A DNA stretch of 64,000 nucleotides, from positions 186,001-250,000 of the forward strand of contig CALWLS010000002.1 of NCBI GenBank assembly GCA_944381575.1, in the 5' to 3' direction. This document shows, one piece after another, positions 18,039 to 26,928 of the stretch. Both the position numbers and the translations under genes were made by a program. Below the pieces are notes generated by a model, which searched no databases, was not told the origin of the DNA, and worked only from the letters and a program-made list of their open reading frames with translations. The DNA is from an uncultured Lachnospiraceae bacterium (GTDB taxonomy: Bacteria; Bacillota; Clostridia; Lachnospirales; Lachnospiraceae). Each line of letters starts with the position of its first letter. The first letter of the stretch is position 1.

Positions 18039-18525
18039 TTGAAACTTAGTTTTAGATCATATCCATACAATCCGGATAGAATATATAGTTTCCAAATATA
18101 TAGTTTTCAACGCTTATATTAAGAAGCGTGTCGCCTGGCTGCGTTCACTTATCTTAAAATCTGCGCAGTCAGGCGCACCTAAAAATATATCCTGCAGTGA
18201 ACTTAAGTTATTGCTCATCTGCAGGATATATTTTTCTTTTTTCTATTTTTATCCGTTATTTTTACCGGATTTCTTCATCCCCTATTTTGATACTCTGATT
18301 TTTATCCGTTTTTTTTCTTGATGATCTTCACCTGTTTTTTAATATTTTAGATTATTATTCGTATTTTTAAGCTCATTCATACGGATAAAAAACATATATT
18401 TATAATACCAAGTGACATATCTCAGAAAAGCTGACTTGTCCCCTCCCACATACATACAAGCGTAGTACTTTATGATAAATTTGTCGTACCATCCTTCGGA
18501 AAATAAAGTAGGTTTATAAGCAATG
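18039..18525. other. Intergenic region after copA, no gene recognised
   Basis: Contains two near-identical stretches (AATATATAGTTT, about 18079-18112), a GC-rich hairpin at 18129-18178 (CGCCTGGCTGCG with CGCAGTCAGGCG), the copA terminator (18180-18245), and then about 280 bases of AT-rich sequence with no Shine-Dalgarno-led frame. A leftward open frame overlaps the carbonic anhydrase end but has no recognisable family. Confidence 0.6.
18180..18245 (+). terminator. Strong terminator of the csoR-copA operon
   Basis: AAAAATATATCCTGCAG (18181-18197) pairs base for base with CTGCAGGATATATTTTT (18219-18235), then CTTTTTTC. A 17-base-pair stem with a T tail. Confidence 0.88.
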
Positions 18526-19062
18526 TTATCCCCTGATAAATTTTGCCCTGCCTTCTTTATACATCTTCCCGGCCTCAATATACTCCATGGCGGCATCGTG
18601 ATTATCACGTATCTCCTCATCCGTGATCTGCCTTTTTACCTTTCCCGGAGTCCCCATCACCACGGACCCGTCAGGGATAACGGTGCCTCCCGTGACCAGG
18701 GCTCCGGCGCCTATAAGACAGTTACTGCCTATGTCCGCGCCGTTAAGTATGACAGCCCCCATGCCTATCAGGGTGTTATCGCCTATCCTTGCCCCATGAA
18801 CTATTGCGCCGTGGCCTATGGTAACATTTTTCCCGATCTCCACCGGGTAGTCCTCTTCACAGTGTATCACGGCGCAGTCCTGCAGGTTCGAGCCCTCGCC
18901 TATATGGCAGACAGCGTTATCCGCCCTTATGACTGCGTTATACCAAATGCTGGCGTTACCTTCTATGACCGCGTCTCCCACTATGACCGCACCTGGTGCG
19001 ATATATACATCCTCCGCTATCCGCGGCGTCATCTCCGCATGCTTAAGATATGAACTGCTCAT
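18526..19062 (-). CDS. Gamma-class carbonic anhydrase-like protein
   Basis: Left-handed beta-helix hexapeptide-repeat protein of about 178 residues. The three histidines expected to bind metal are present: AVIHCEED, TIGHGAIVHG. The C-terminus is helical (DAAMEYIEAGKMYKEG). Relatives of this YrdA/CamH type hydrate CO2 or bind metal with unknown substrate. A TTG at 19086 would add eight residues; I prefer the ATG at 19062, though neither has an ideal Shine-Dalgarno. It follows the DUF6273 gene by about 70 bases and may be co-transcribed with it. Confidence 0.88.
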   Translation of the reverse strand: MSSSYLKHAEMTPRIAEDVYIAPGAVIVGDAVIEGNASIWYNAVIRADNAVCHIGEGSNLQDCAVIHCEEDYPVEIGKNVTIGHGAIVHGARIGDNTLIGMGAVILNGADIGSNCLIGAGALVTGGTVIPDGSVVMGTPGKVKRQITDEEIRDNHDAAMEYIEAGKMYKEGRAKFIRG

Positions 19063-19134
19063 GATAAGATCAATACTCCCACTCAAAAATTATGCATCCA
19101 TCTGCTTTTATGCGGCCTATTGGCCCTGTACGGA

Positions 19135-20904
19135 TCAGGTCAACTTTACCCACATGGCCGGCCTGATGCAGTTCCCTGTATAATTTACAAGAAATCCTAT
19201 GACATTCGCTATGCCGTAATAATCCACGTTTGAAGCGTGATATTCATCCGAACCTGGAGTCCTTAACCACCAGGCGGTAAATCCCGTCCCCGCCACGTAG
19301 GCTCTCTTTGAAAGAGCCTCCCTTCCGGCTCTTGCCCGCCTCATTGTGCAGTCGTCAAAATAGAACTCCGCCTCGTCAATATTTAATATAAATACCCTGT
19401 CGGAGGTATCGTTTCCTCCCGGGACCTTCGAAAAGTGATTGTCTCCGTTAAATAAAGGAGTATCACGGATACATCCCCGCTCCTCTGAGGAAAAAGCCTC
19501 CTCCATAAAATCCTTATTGAGCCACTGCCTCAGAGCGCTCTTTTCCCAGGTGCATTTTTCGTACTTAAGGTTGAAATTCCTTGAATCTATGCATTCCTTT
19601 GTAATGATGAGGGCCTCGCTGCCGATCCTTGAGATCACCTTCCACCTTATCGGCTCTCCCCTGTAACACCCGAAAAATATCTCCGGCATATCCGGATCAT
19701 CCGTGTCCGGTAAAGTAATACAGGAATTAACGCCGGACATGGAAGAAGTTCCAAAAGCAGAAGCCGCAGCGCCTGACAGAGGACCGTTTCCAAAAGCATC
19801 AGCCTTTGCCTCTTTAGCCCGGTCTTCCGGCCCGAACAGGTCGTCATCCCAGTCGTCACTTAGCGCAAAATCGCTCAGGAAATCCTTTTTCTCAAAATGC
19901 CTTTCCTTATACTGTAACAGCGCGGCAACACAGTTCTGGCTTTTTTCCTCCATGGCCTGCTTTAAGTATTTTTCTATCCTCTCCTCGCTGCAGCCGTCCC
20001 CAAGAAAGCTGACGCAGCTTATATCGTCCGCGCTGATATATACCGGCATAAGGTCTCTTTTTCTGTAGAGATATCCGCCGTTTGAGATGCTCCTCCTTAA
20101 TATTTCCGCTGAGATCGAAGCTTTGCAGTAAGGGCATATATATCCCCTGTCCTTAATATCCTTAAGCCCTGCCTTAAGCTCATCAAAGCTTATATTTCCC
20201 TCACAGGCCGGACATTTAAGGAAATCCCCCTTGATATCATCGCAGTAAAGCTCCGATATGCAGAGCTCTCCGCTTTTTACATGATAGCTGTATACTGCTT
20301 CGAAAGTCCTTTCCTCCGGATCCGCCGTGCTTCCATGGGAATCTCCCTGACCGTTTTTTACGATATTTTCCACTATCATTTCAAAGTCGCCCCGAACACG
20401 GGACGCCTTATTTTTCACCAGGGCTATCATGGATTCAAGGATGTATTCTGTCTCCTCATGTCCTCTTGTATAGTTATTGTCATACCCGTAATGGCTGTAG
20501 GAGATCAGCGATATCTTCTTTATGCGGGTATCATCCTTAAGCCTTTTGGAAATTGTGCAGGCGTCCATGATAAACTCCACGCCCGAGCTGTAGATCGGCT
20601 CCTCCGCTTCCTCTGTTTCCTCAAATACCGCTTCGTTGCACGGAGTCAGCCACACCTTTATACCGGCGTTTTCCAGCTCGTTTCTGGCAAGCTGGGCCTT
20701 TAGCTCCGAGCCGGAAATACGTCCTTTTTCCAGCTGGGCCTCCATTATCAGCTGCTTCAGCCTGACTATGTCCGCATTTCCGCCGGTAATGATAGAGAAA
20801 TCCTTTACGTTATCGCCTCCAAGATAGATAGTAAGGTCTACCTCTCCGGATCCGTTTTCCGAATATCCAAAGGCCGTATCCCTGTTGTAGTGTCCGAAAT
20901 CCAT
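19135..20904 (-). CDS. Zinc-ribbon protein with C-terminal DUF6273 (C-type-lectin-like) domain, third member of the MoxR-vWA unit
   Basis: 589 residues, no signal peptide or membrane helix. The N-terminal half is unrecognised. A two-knuckle zinc ribbon follows (CPAC 231-234, CPYC 257-260), then a polar region with an acidic patch (350-370). From about 408 to the end is a DUF6273-like domain: PIRWKVI, ALIITKECIDSRNFN, SALRQWLN, RVFILNIDEAEFYF, AWWLRTPG (544-551) and IRPAMWVKL. The ending resembles the lectin-like fold used by retroelement-diversified proteins. It starts two bases after the MoxR stop, so it is probably a partner or client of that ATPase. Molecular function unknown. Confidence 0.8.
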   Translation of the reverse strand: MDFGHYNRDTAFGYSENGSGEVDLTIYLGGDNVKDFSIITGGNADIVRLKQLIMEAQLEKGRISGSELKAQLARNELENAGIKVWLTPCNEAVFEETEEAEEPIYSSGVEFIMDACTISKRLKDDTRIKKISLISYSHYGYDNNYTRGHEETEYILESMIALVKNKASRVRGDFEMIVENIVKNGQGDSHGSTADPEERTFEAVYSYHVKSGELCISELYCDDIKGDFLKCPACEGNISFDELKAGLKDIKDRGYICPYCKASISAEILRRSISNGGYLYRKRDLMPVYISADDISCVSFLGDGCSEERIEKYLKQAMEEKSQNCVAALLQYKERHFEKKDFLSDFALSDDWDDDLFGPEDRAKEAKADAFGNGPLSGAAASAFGTSSMSGVNSCITLPDTDDPDMPEIFFGCYRGEPIRWKVISRIGSEALIITKECIDSRNFNLKYEKCTWEKSALRQWLNKDFMEEAFSSEERGCIRDTPLFNGDNHFSKVPGGNDTSDRVFILNIDEAEFYFDDCTMRRARAGREALSKRAYVAGTGFTAWWLRTPGSDEYHASNVDYYGIANVIGFLVNYTGNCIRPAMWVKLT

Positions 20905-20906
20905 CC

Positions 20907-22460
20907 TCAGATACCCAGATCGCTCAGCTCGGAGATGATCTCCTGCTGGCGCTCATAAAACAGCAGTTCCTTATTGTGGGCATAGTACTCATCGCAGCCA
21001 TAGTGGCTTATAAACTGAGCCGTATAATAATTTCTCGTAAGCTCCGTTACGAATATCAAAAGCTCCTGCCCCTCCGCAAAAGCCCTGTCGCAGAAACCAA
21101 AAGCGTTGGTGAACTTGGCCTTGGCCCTGGACACTTCTTTCCTGAAATCGTCAAGCTTTACGGTATACGCCTCCTTAAGCCTTTCAACGGCAGCCTTTGG
21201 ATCTGCGATCCCCGCTGAAGCTGACTGCAGCTCCTTAAGCTCTGAAATTATGAGATTGAGCTCCTTTTTACGATCCTCGGAAAGGCCTGCTGCCTTAAGG
21301 CTCTTATCCATTTCCGTCTGTATCCTGTCAGTTATCTCCAAAATGATCTCCGAAGCAGTAGTAACGGCACCGTCACCGTTTCCGGTCTCATCGTTATCCG
21401 CTTCCCTGTTCACTGCTTCCGCAAGCTTATTTCTGATCTCCGTTATATGGCCCTTAAGCTCCTTTAAAACATTTTCTCTGATCATCACGTCCCTTATATC
21501 GCTGGTAAGGCCGTAAATGATAAGGCCAAGAAGTGAATGTCTCTCATCAAACTTTGCTTCCGATGCGCGCGCTATGATATCGTCGGAAACATTTCCCTCA
21601 AGGATATCAGGTATGCGGTAGTCGCTCCTGTACTTTGCGAACAGCTCATAGTACGCGGCAAAATCCTCCGCTATCTTTGGCTCCTGTATGTACTGGCCGA
21701 TAAGCTTGAGATCCGCCTTGATACCGCACATCTCATAGTGAATAAGCATTTCGCTCAAGTCCTCCCAGCCTCTTGCCGTAACGAAATGCCTGCCGTCCAC
21801 GGTGGTCTCGACCTTATAGAAATTGTTCTTCTTGATCTCAAGGTAGCTTATCACCGCCTGATGTACGCGCTTTCTGTAGGCATAGTCCTTCCAGGCGTTA
21901 TAATCAGGCTCCACGTCTATCCTCTTCAGCCTGTCCCAGGTAACTATATCGTATTCCCGCACAGACTTATTGTATTCCGGAGGATTTCCCGCCGTAACAA
22001 CTATCCATCCGTCCGGCACCCTGTGCCTTCCAAATACCTTGTACTGCAGAAACTGCAGCATCACTGGCGCAAGGGTCTCGGAAACACAGTTTATCTCATC
22101 AAGGAAAAGAATCCCCTCCTTCTTCCCGCTCTCCTCCATCATGTCGTAAACAGAGGCTATGATCTCGCTCATGGTATATTCTGAAACATCATAGGTCTTT
22201 CCGCCGTATTCCTTCTGAACGATGAACGGAAGGCCGAGGGCCGACTGCCTTGTATGATGTGTCATGGAATATGAAACGAGGGCGACGTCCAGCTCCTGGG
22301 CGATCTGCTCCATTATGGCCGTTTTGCCGATACCCGGAGGGCCCATAAGAAATACGGGGCGCTGGTGCTCTATCGGGATGGCGTAGTTTCCGAACTCATC
22401 CCTGGAAAAATACACCGTCATGGCGTTTTTGATCTGTTCTTTGGCTTCTCTTATATTCAT
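20907..22460 (-). CDS. MoxR-type AAA+ ATPase
   Basis: 517 residues. AAA+ core with Walker A GPPGIGKT (40-47), Walker B ILFLDEIN (117-124) and a sensor-1-like VVTAGNPPEYN. The second half (about 310-470) is helical with a predicted coiled-coil stretch (ELNLIISELKELQSA... AVERLKEAYTVKLDDFRKEVSRAK), longer than in minimal MoxR proteins. MoxR ATPases pair with vWA proteins to remodel or insert cofactors into targets, as in RavA-ViaA. Its vWA partner ends four bases upstream and a DUF6273 protein begins two bases downstream. Confidence 0.9.
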   Translation of the reverse strand: MNIREAKEQIKNAMTVYFSRDEFGNYAIPIEHQRPVFLMGPPGIGKTAIMEQIAQELDVALVSYSMTHHTRQSALGLPFIVQKEYGGKTYDVSEYTMSEIIASVYDMMEESGKKEGILFLDEINCVSETLAPVMLQFLQYKVFGRHRVPDGWIVVTAGNPPEYNKSVREYDIVTWDRLKRIDVEPDYNAWKDYAYRKRVHQAVISYLEIKKNNFYKVETTVDGRHFVTARGWEDLSEMLIHYEMCGIKADLKLIGQYIQEPKIAEDFAAYYELFAKYRSDYRIPDILEGNVSDDIIARASEAKFDERHSLLGLIIYGLTSDIRDVMIRENVLKELKGHITEIRNKLAEAVNREADNDETGNGDGAVTTASEIILEITDRIQTEMDKSLKAAGLSEDRKKELNLIISELKELQSASAGIADPKAAVERLKEAYTVKLDDFRKEVSRAKAKFTNAFGFCDRAFAEGQELLIFVTELTRNYYTAQFISHYGCDEYYAHNKELLFYERQQEIISELSDLGI

Positions 22461-22464
22461 ATGC

Positions 22465-24096
22465 TCATACCTCGTCGCTCTGCAGCACTAACTTTATGGC
22501 CCATACCGGAACATCCGGATTATTATATTCATCATCCACAAATACGAAGGCCGTCTGGTAATCCGGCTTTTTTGCAGGAAATACGCCGTATCCGTCCGTA
22601 AAATATATAAGCCCCTTCAGATTCGTGAACTCATGCTCCTTGTTCAGCCTGTCTACGTAATCAAATACAGGCCTGAAATCAGTTCCTCCGAAGCCCTTAA
22701 GCTTCATCGTCTTTATGTATTCGTTAAATTCCTCCCGGGAGGTGATCTTTTTATCCTCCTGAATATCGGAATCGCACTGTATTATGTGCAGGTTGATCTT
22801 GGAAAAAAAGCTCTCCCTCTCATTAAGTATGTTATAGGTCTTGGTGACGAATTTCTCCACTAAAGGCCCGGATACGGATCCCGAGGTATCTATGGCAATG
22901 ACAAAATCCCGGATCCTGAGCTCCTCCTTATACTCCAAAGGCTCTATGAGAGGCATGCGCCCATAGAGCTTCATGCCGTAGGTATAAAAAATGTAATCGA
23001 ACTCGTCGTCATTTACCTTAAGGCTCTCTCCCATGGCGGCAAATTTCTTAAGGAATCTCGTATAGTCGTAGCGTTCCCGGTTTACGGCCTTTAAGCTCTG
23101 TATGGTACCGCCCTTCTGATCGCCCATTTCCTTGGAAAACGTTTCAAGATCAGTCTGCATCTGTTTTGCGATCTCGTCCCAGTGCTTTTCGATATCCCCC
23201 TTTTCATCAGGGCTTCCGGAAGGCTCGCTTCCCTCGTTCTCACCGGTCTCCTGCTCCTGATCCGTTTCCTCGTCCTTATCGCCCTCGCTGTCGCCAAATT
23301 TCAGACGTTTATTTTCATTTTCAAACTGTGCCTCGGTATTATCCTTCTCCACCTTGGACTCTATGTCCTCGACCGTATCCTTTGGCGCATACCAGTTTGT
23401 ATGATCGTCGTTGGTAAATAACTTAAGGAGCCGGTTCAATTCATCCGCCGGCGGCGTTTCCTCTCTTAGATAATGATAGATACGCTCCGCGGACATCATT
23501 TTGACCTTTTCCTTAAAGCCTTCAATATCTCTTATCTGCTCCGCCTCCCTTGAAGCCTTGACCGCCGGGATATTAAGGTCCGTTATGGCGTTCTCCACCG
23601 CTATGTCGCAGGCCAGGTTCCAAAGCTCCTGATCCATCTCCGGACCGACGAAGGCGTGGTGGAAAACACAGTGAAATATCTCATGAAGGAAGTCCCTCGC
23701 CGGGTTTTCCCTCGACAGCCTGTAGCGTCTCAGCACATAGACCGGGTCATAAAAGAGGGTCTCTCCGTCCACCGCCATGGTTCCTTCGTACTGCTTAAGC
23801 TTAAGGCTTCCGATGGCCGAATCCAGGAAACGCAGGTTTACCTGCAGGGTGTTCCTCGCCAGGTTCATGACCTCTCCCGCAAGCTTGTCTATCCTGGCGT
23901 TGGCGGCCTCCATATCCTTTTCCGCCTGCTCCAGGCTCCTTGCCCCGTAACGCAGGGCGTTGGCCTGAGGAGGCGTGTGGCAGCCCCTTAAGTAGTCGAA
24001 TTCAACGGCCTTGGAAGTTTCCTCCGGCGCGCCTTCGGCCTCTCTTGAGCGGCGTATTATCATATCATGTTCATAAAAATCATCTCTTCCGGCCAT
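22465..24096 (-). CDS. vWA-domain protein with N-terminal metallopeptidase-like domain (DUF2201 type)
   Basis: 543 residues, cytoplasmic. The N-terminal part has a zinc-protease-like motif HEIFH (138-142) followed by WNLACDIAVENA, typical of the putative metallopeptidase domain in VWA-like DUF2201 proteins. An acidic spacer (about 267-300) leads to a vWA-like domain with a MIDAS (DTSGS 403-407, GGTD 470-473 and a late FTDG). First gene of a three-gene unit with a MoxR ATPase and a DUF6273 protein. An in-frame stop just upstream fixes the ATG; the Shine-Dalgarno is weak. Confidence 0.88.
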   Translation of the reverse strand: MAGRDDFYEHDMIIRRSREAEGAPEETSKAVEFDYLRGCHTPPQANALRYGARSLEQAEKDMEAANARIDKLAGEVMNLARNTLQVNLRFLDSAIGSLKLKQYEGTMAVDGETLFYDPVYVLRRYRLSRENPARDFLHEIFHCVFHHAFVGPEMDQELWNLACDIAVENAITDLNIPAVKASREAEQIRDIEGFKEKVKMMSAERIYHYLREETPPADELNRLLKLFTNDDHTNWYAPKDTVEDIESKVEKDNTEAQFENENKRLKFGDSEGDKDEETDQEQETGENEGSEPSGSPDEKGDIEKHWDEIAKQMQTDLETFSKEMGDQKGGTIQSLKAVNRERYDYTRFLKKFAAMGESLKVNDDEFDYIFYTYGMKLYGRMPLIEPLEYKEELRIRDFVIAIDTSGSVSGPLVEKFVTKTYNILNERESFFSKINLHIIQCDSDIQEDKKITSREEFNEYIKTMKLKGFGGTDFRPVFDYVDRLNKEHEFTNLKGLIYFTDGYGVFPAKKPDYQTAFVFVDDEYNNPDVPVWAIKLVLQSDEV

Positions 24097-24197
24097 ATGT
24101 CGACATCCATGATCCTAAAATTTTAGATTGATTCCATTTCCTCAGGACATTTTATTACAAAACCTACGAAAATACGAGGGAAAACTTAAATTGTATA

Positions 24198-24241
24198 CAA
24201 AAAATACGGAGCTCTGATGCTCTGACGCAAAAGGCTCCGTT
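24198..24241 (-). terminator. Terminator between the acetyltransferase gene and the vWA operon
   Basis: Leftward, ACGGAGC pairs with GCTCCGT and is followed by ATTTTTTG. The leftward promoter of the vWA-MoxR-DUF6273 unit must lie between here and 24097, but no clear hexamers stand out. Confidence 0.75.
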
Positions 24242-24373
24242 GATTTCGAACAATTTATACTATTTTTTTATTATTTTTATGAAGATATTTTACCCATCCG
24301 GCCATTCGCTCGTATCCGGATAAACCGCATCGGCAGCGTCGGAGTGTCGAGTCTTCTGAGCTCCAGCATGAGC

Positions 24374-24850
24374 TTACAGTATCTTTTCCATGCCCACCTT
24401 CTGAACCTTGAGCCCCACGCTCTCGTAAAATCTCATGGCGCTGTCGTTTCCTGCCCAGACGTTGAGCGTCACATTGTAGTACCCGTTTTCCCTGGCGTAG
24501 CTGATCACATGATCATAAAGCGCACGCCCCACATGCATGCCTCTCGACGCCTCGTCAACACACAGGTCGTCAATATAGAGGGTACGGATATCCGTAAGAT
24601 TGTTGTCATTTATATGCTGCTGATGTATGCAGAAGGCATATCCTAAAACTCTTCCCTCTATTTCAGCCACGAACACCGGCGTAAGATCGTCCGCGATTAT
24701 GGACTTAAGCTCCTCATCCGTGTACTTTTTCGTGCCCTTATTAAAAAGATCCGGCCTTATGTCGCTGTGTATCTTATGTACCTGATAGAGCAGCTTATCT
24801 ATTACAGGTATATCCGATTCTGCCGCCCTTCTTATCATTATGTCCTTCAT
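24374..24850 (-). CDS. GNAT-family N-acetyltransferase
   Basis: 158 residues with the GNAT fold order: substrate-side N-terminus, LYIDDLCVDEASRGMHVGRALYDHV (acetyl-CoA loop of R-G-x-x-V-G-R type), then LNVWAGNDSAMRFYESVGL. Substrate unknown. The ATG at 24838 (Met5) has AAGGA upstream and is a possible start. It lies 68 bases after the C39-like gene. Confidence 0.88.
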   Translation of the reverse strand: MKDIMIRRAAESDIPVIDKLLYQVHKIHSDIRPDLFNKGTKKYTDEELKSIIADDLTPVFVAEIEGRVLGYAFCIHQQHINDNNLTDIRTLYIDDLCVDEASRGMHVGRALYDHVISYARENGYYNVTLNVWAGNDSAMRFYESVGLKVQKVGMEKIL

Positions 24851-24918
24851 CTTTATATATTTTTTTCCTTTATGTATTTATACTCTTTATACCCTATGTA
24901 ACGGATCTTTGGCCTGCC

Positions 24919-25449
24919 TTAAAAAGGCTGGCCGCTTCCCGGAAATCTGTCCACCGTCAGTGCTATTACGGAATTTTTAAGGAAATGTTCCTTGGCAAAG
25001 CTGTGCATCTCAAATATGTCGTCGATTATGTCGTCATTTACATTAAAGAACCTGTACAGCGGGGCCTCGGTATCCGCCCTGACAAAAGTTATGAAATGCG
25101 GCACGTCTCCTTCCGTATATCTGAATATACCGGCGTAGCTCTCCGCCGCTTTTTTCGTAGCCTCGTCCTTTCCCACGGTCTCCCTTACTTCCGGGATGTA
25201 CTTTGCAAGATAAGGCCTCATAACCCTCATAAGGGTGGGCCCTGGCACCCTCTCCTCGTGCATCCTGTCCATCTCGTCCCTGACGTCGTCATAATATACG
25301 TCCTGTCCGAGGGCGTGCCTTAAATTATAGGCCGCTATCCAGCCACAGCCGTTATAATCCGAGGTACAGGTCCTGTAATAACAGTCCGTAAACAGATCCT
25401 GATCTATGATATATCCGTCATCCGAAAATTTTCTGTCGTTTATAATCAT
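24919..25449 (-). CDS. Unknown protein with a C39-peptidase-like Cys/His/Asp pattern
   Basis: 176 residues, no signal peptide. Not confidently assigned. NGCGWIAAYNLRHALG (about 33-48) resembles the Cys region of C39-type papain-fold peptidases, where a Cys-Gly begins the catalytic helix. A later VPHFITFVRAD (His near 119) and FFNVND (Asn/Asp near 137-139) come in the order and rough spacing expected for the catalytic histidine and acid. It begins 8 bases after an NlpC/P60 gene. Whether it is an active peptidase, an amidase or a dead relative is open. Confidence 0.65.
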   Translation of the reverse strand: MIINDRKFSDDGYIIDQDLFTDCYYRTCTSDYNGCGWIAAYNLRHALGQDVYYDDVRDEMDRMHEERVPGPTLMRVMRPYLAKYIPEVRETVGKDEATKKAAESYAGIFRYTEGDVPHFITFVRADTEAPLYRFFNVNDDIIDDIFEMHSFAKEHFLKNSVIALTVDRFPGSGQPF

Positions 25450-25457
25450 TTTCAGCT

Positions 25458-26645
25458 TCAGTTAACTACAGATACGTAATTTGTAAACGAATTATATTTG
25501 TTATATACCGCAACGCTCTCGACCACTACTCCGGTGTCGCTCTCCGAAGCGTGTATAAAATAACCGTTGCCTACGTAAATGCCGACATGTCCCGGCCTTC
25601 CCACTATATCTCCAGGCCTTAAGCCCTCTATTCCGACCTGTGTGCCGGCGCTGCAAAGCTCAGTAGAGGTCCTTGGCACATCTATGCCGTTAGCCGCCAT
25701 CACATAGTGGACAAATCCTGAACAGTCAAAGTAATCAGGTCCGTTGGCTGCGTAAGAGTATCCTGCTCCTGCATAGGAAAGGGCCGTCTTTACAATGTTC
25801 TGCCTTACAGGATCGGAGGTGTTTAATGATATCACATTTGTGGCTGTACAGTCGGATTTTTTAAGCCAGAGTTCCTTAACGACACTTCCGTCCGGCGTAC
25901 TGTAATTGCCTATGCTTGAGGCCGTAGCCCTGACCACATACCAGCCTGTACCGGTGGAGTCCGTTTCCTCCCTGATAAGCTTATAATAGCCGCCTCTTAT
26001 GAGCTTGTCATAGCCTATCGTATCCCAGCTGCCGTCGGAAAGCTGTACGCTTCCCTCCGCCACCTTAAAGCCGCTGTATGAATGCTGAGGGCTCACCACT
26101 GTAAATCCAAGATCCACATTTACCGAAGCGTCATTGTTATGATATGCTCCAACCTCATTGTATTCGGCAAGGGTAGGCACATCCGATATAACGGCGCTGC
26201 CTATGGAGCCTCCGGGGATGCCGCTGTTCATGACAGTATACGAACCCGGTCCGCCCCCGAATATGGTGGTGCTGGATATAGTCATATACCCGTCTGAGCC
26301 CGTGCCGGACGCTGATGATGTACTTCCAGAAGAAGGTCCGCTCGTTTCAGATGCTGCGGATGTTTCAGGTGCCGCTGAAGGTCCTGTTGTCTCCGGCTGA
26401 GGGGCGCCCGCTGTATCAGGCGCTGCCTGGACTGTCTCCTGCTGTACGCCCGTTCCGCTTCCCGGAGCTTCTGATACTGCGCTTTCCGTAACTAATGCCG
26501 CTCCCCCGGAATCCGGACTTTCGGACACGCTTACCTCCTCATACGGAGTGTCGCTGACTTCAGTGTCGGCGTAAGCCGGTACCGTAAGGATGGCGGCGGC
26601 CGCTAAAGCCGTACCAAGATATTTTAACAAAAAAGACCTGCGCAT
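25458..26645 (-). CDS. Secreted NlpC/P60 cell-wall hydrolase with SH3-like region
   Basis: 395 residues from the ATG at 26645 (AAGGA upstream); an earlier ATG at 26681 lacks a Shine-Dalgarno. Signal peptide MRRSFLLKYLG...AYAD, then a long Ser/Thr/Ala/Pro-rich stretch, an SH3-like wall-binding region (about 170-275), and a C-terminal NlpC/P60 domain with DCSGFV and GHVGIYVGNGYFIHAS. Such enzymes cut peptide stems of peptidoglycan (gamma-D-Glu bond). Probably cell-surface or secreted, and perhaps co-transcribed with the C39-like gene. Confidence 0.9.
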   Translation of the reverse strand: MRRSFLLKYLGTALAAAAILTVPAYADTEVSDTPYEEVSVSESPDSGGAALVTESAVSEAPGSGTGVQQETVQAAPDTAGAPQPETTGPSAAPETSAASETSGPSSGSTSSASGTGSDGYMTISSTTIFGGGPGSYTVMNSGIPGGSIGSAVISDVPTLAEYNEVGAYHNNDASVNVDLGFTVVSPQHSYSGFKVAEGSVQLSDGSWDTIGYDKLIRGGYYKLIREETDSTGTGWYVVRATASSIGNYSTPDGSVVKELWLKKSDCTATNVISLNTSDPVRQNIVKTALSYAGAGYSYAANGPDYFDCSGFVHYVMAANGIDVPRTSTELCSAGTQVGIEGLRPGDIVGRPGHVGIYVGNGYFIHASESDTGVVVESVAVYNKYNSFTNYVSVVN

Positions 26646-26928
26646 AAATGTCCTTATGCCTTTCTTAAACTTATCAAACATGTATACGGTAAATAGTATA
26701 GCAAAAGACCTTCTTACAGGCTGTAGTTTTTTCTTAAACTTTTATGACATATGCGATACGTCATAACAAAAATTAGGGTGTGTTGCGATACATAAATAAC
26801 TTTTAGTTATATCGCTGTCTTCTCATCCGTTATTAAAGAACTTTTTATGACCAAAAATTCAGTCATTTTAGGAATGTTTGGATGCCATGCCGCCGATCTG
26901 TGTTATCCTTTTGGCCAGAGGTGATTTT

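Noticed and set aside
18339..18620. Leftward open frame of 93 codons overlapping the end of the carbonic anhydrase gene
   Set aside because: No Shine-Dalgarno, starts inside a real gene in another frame, composition follows the AT-rich spacer, and no family is recognised.
19150..19250. Full diversity-generating retroelement at the DUF6273 gene
   Set aside because: No reverse transcriptase and no template repeat can be found in the window; only the protein fold is suggestive.
21537..22184. Long open frames antisense to the MoxR gene, and similar ones opposite other genes (for example 8553-9263)
   Set aside because: They mirror the codon bias of the true gene on the other strand, lack ribosome sites and carry no recognisable domains.
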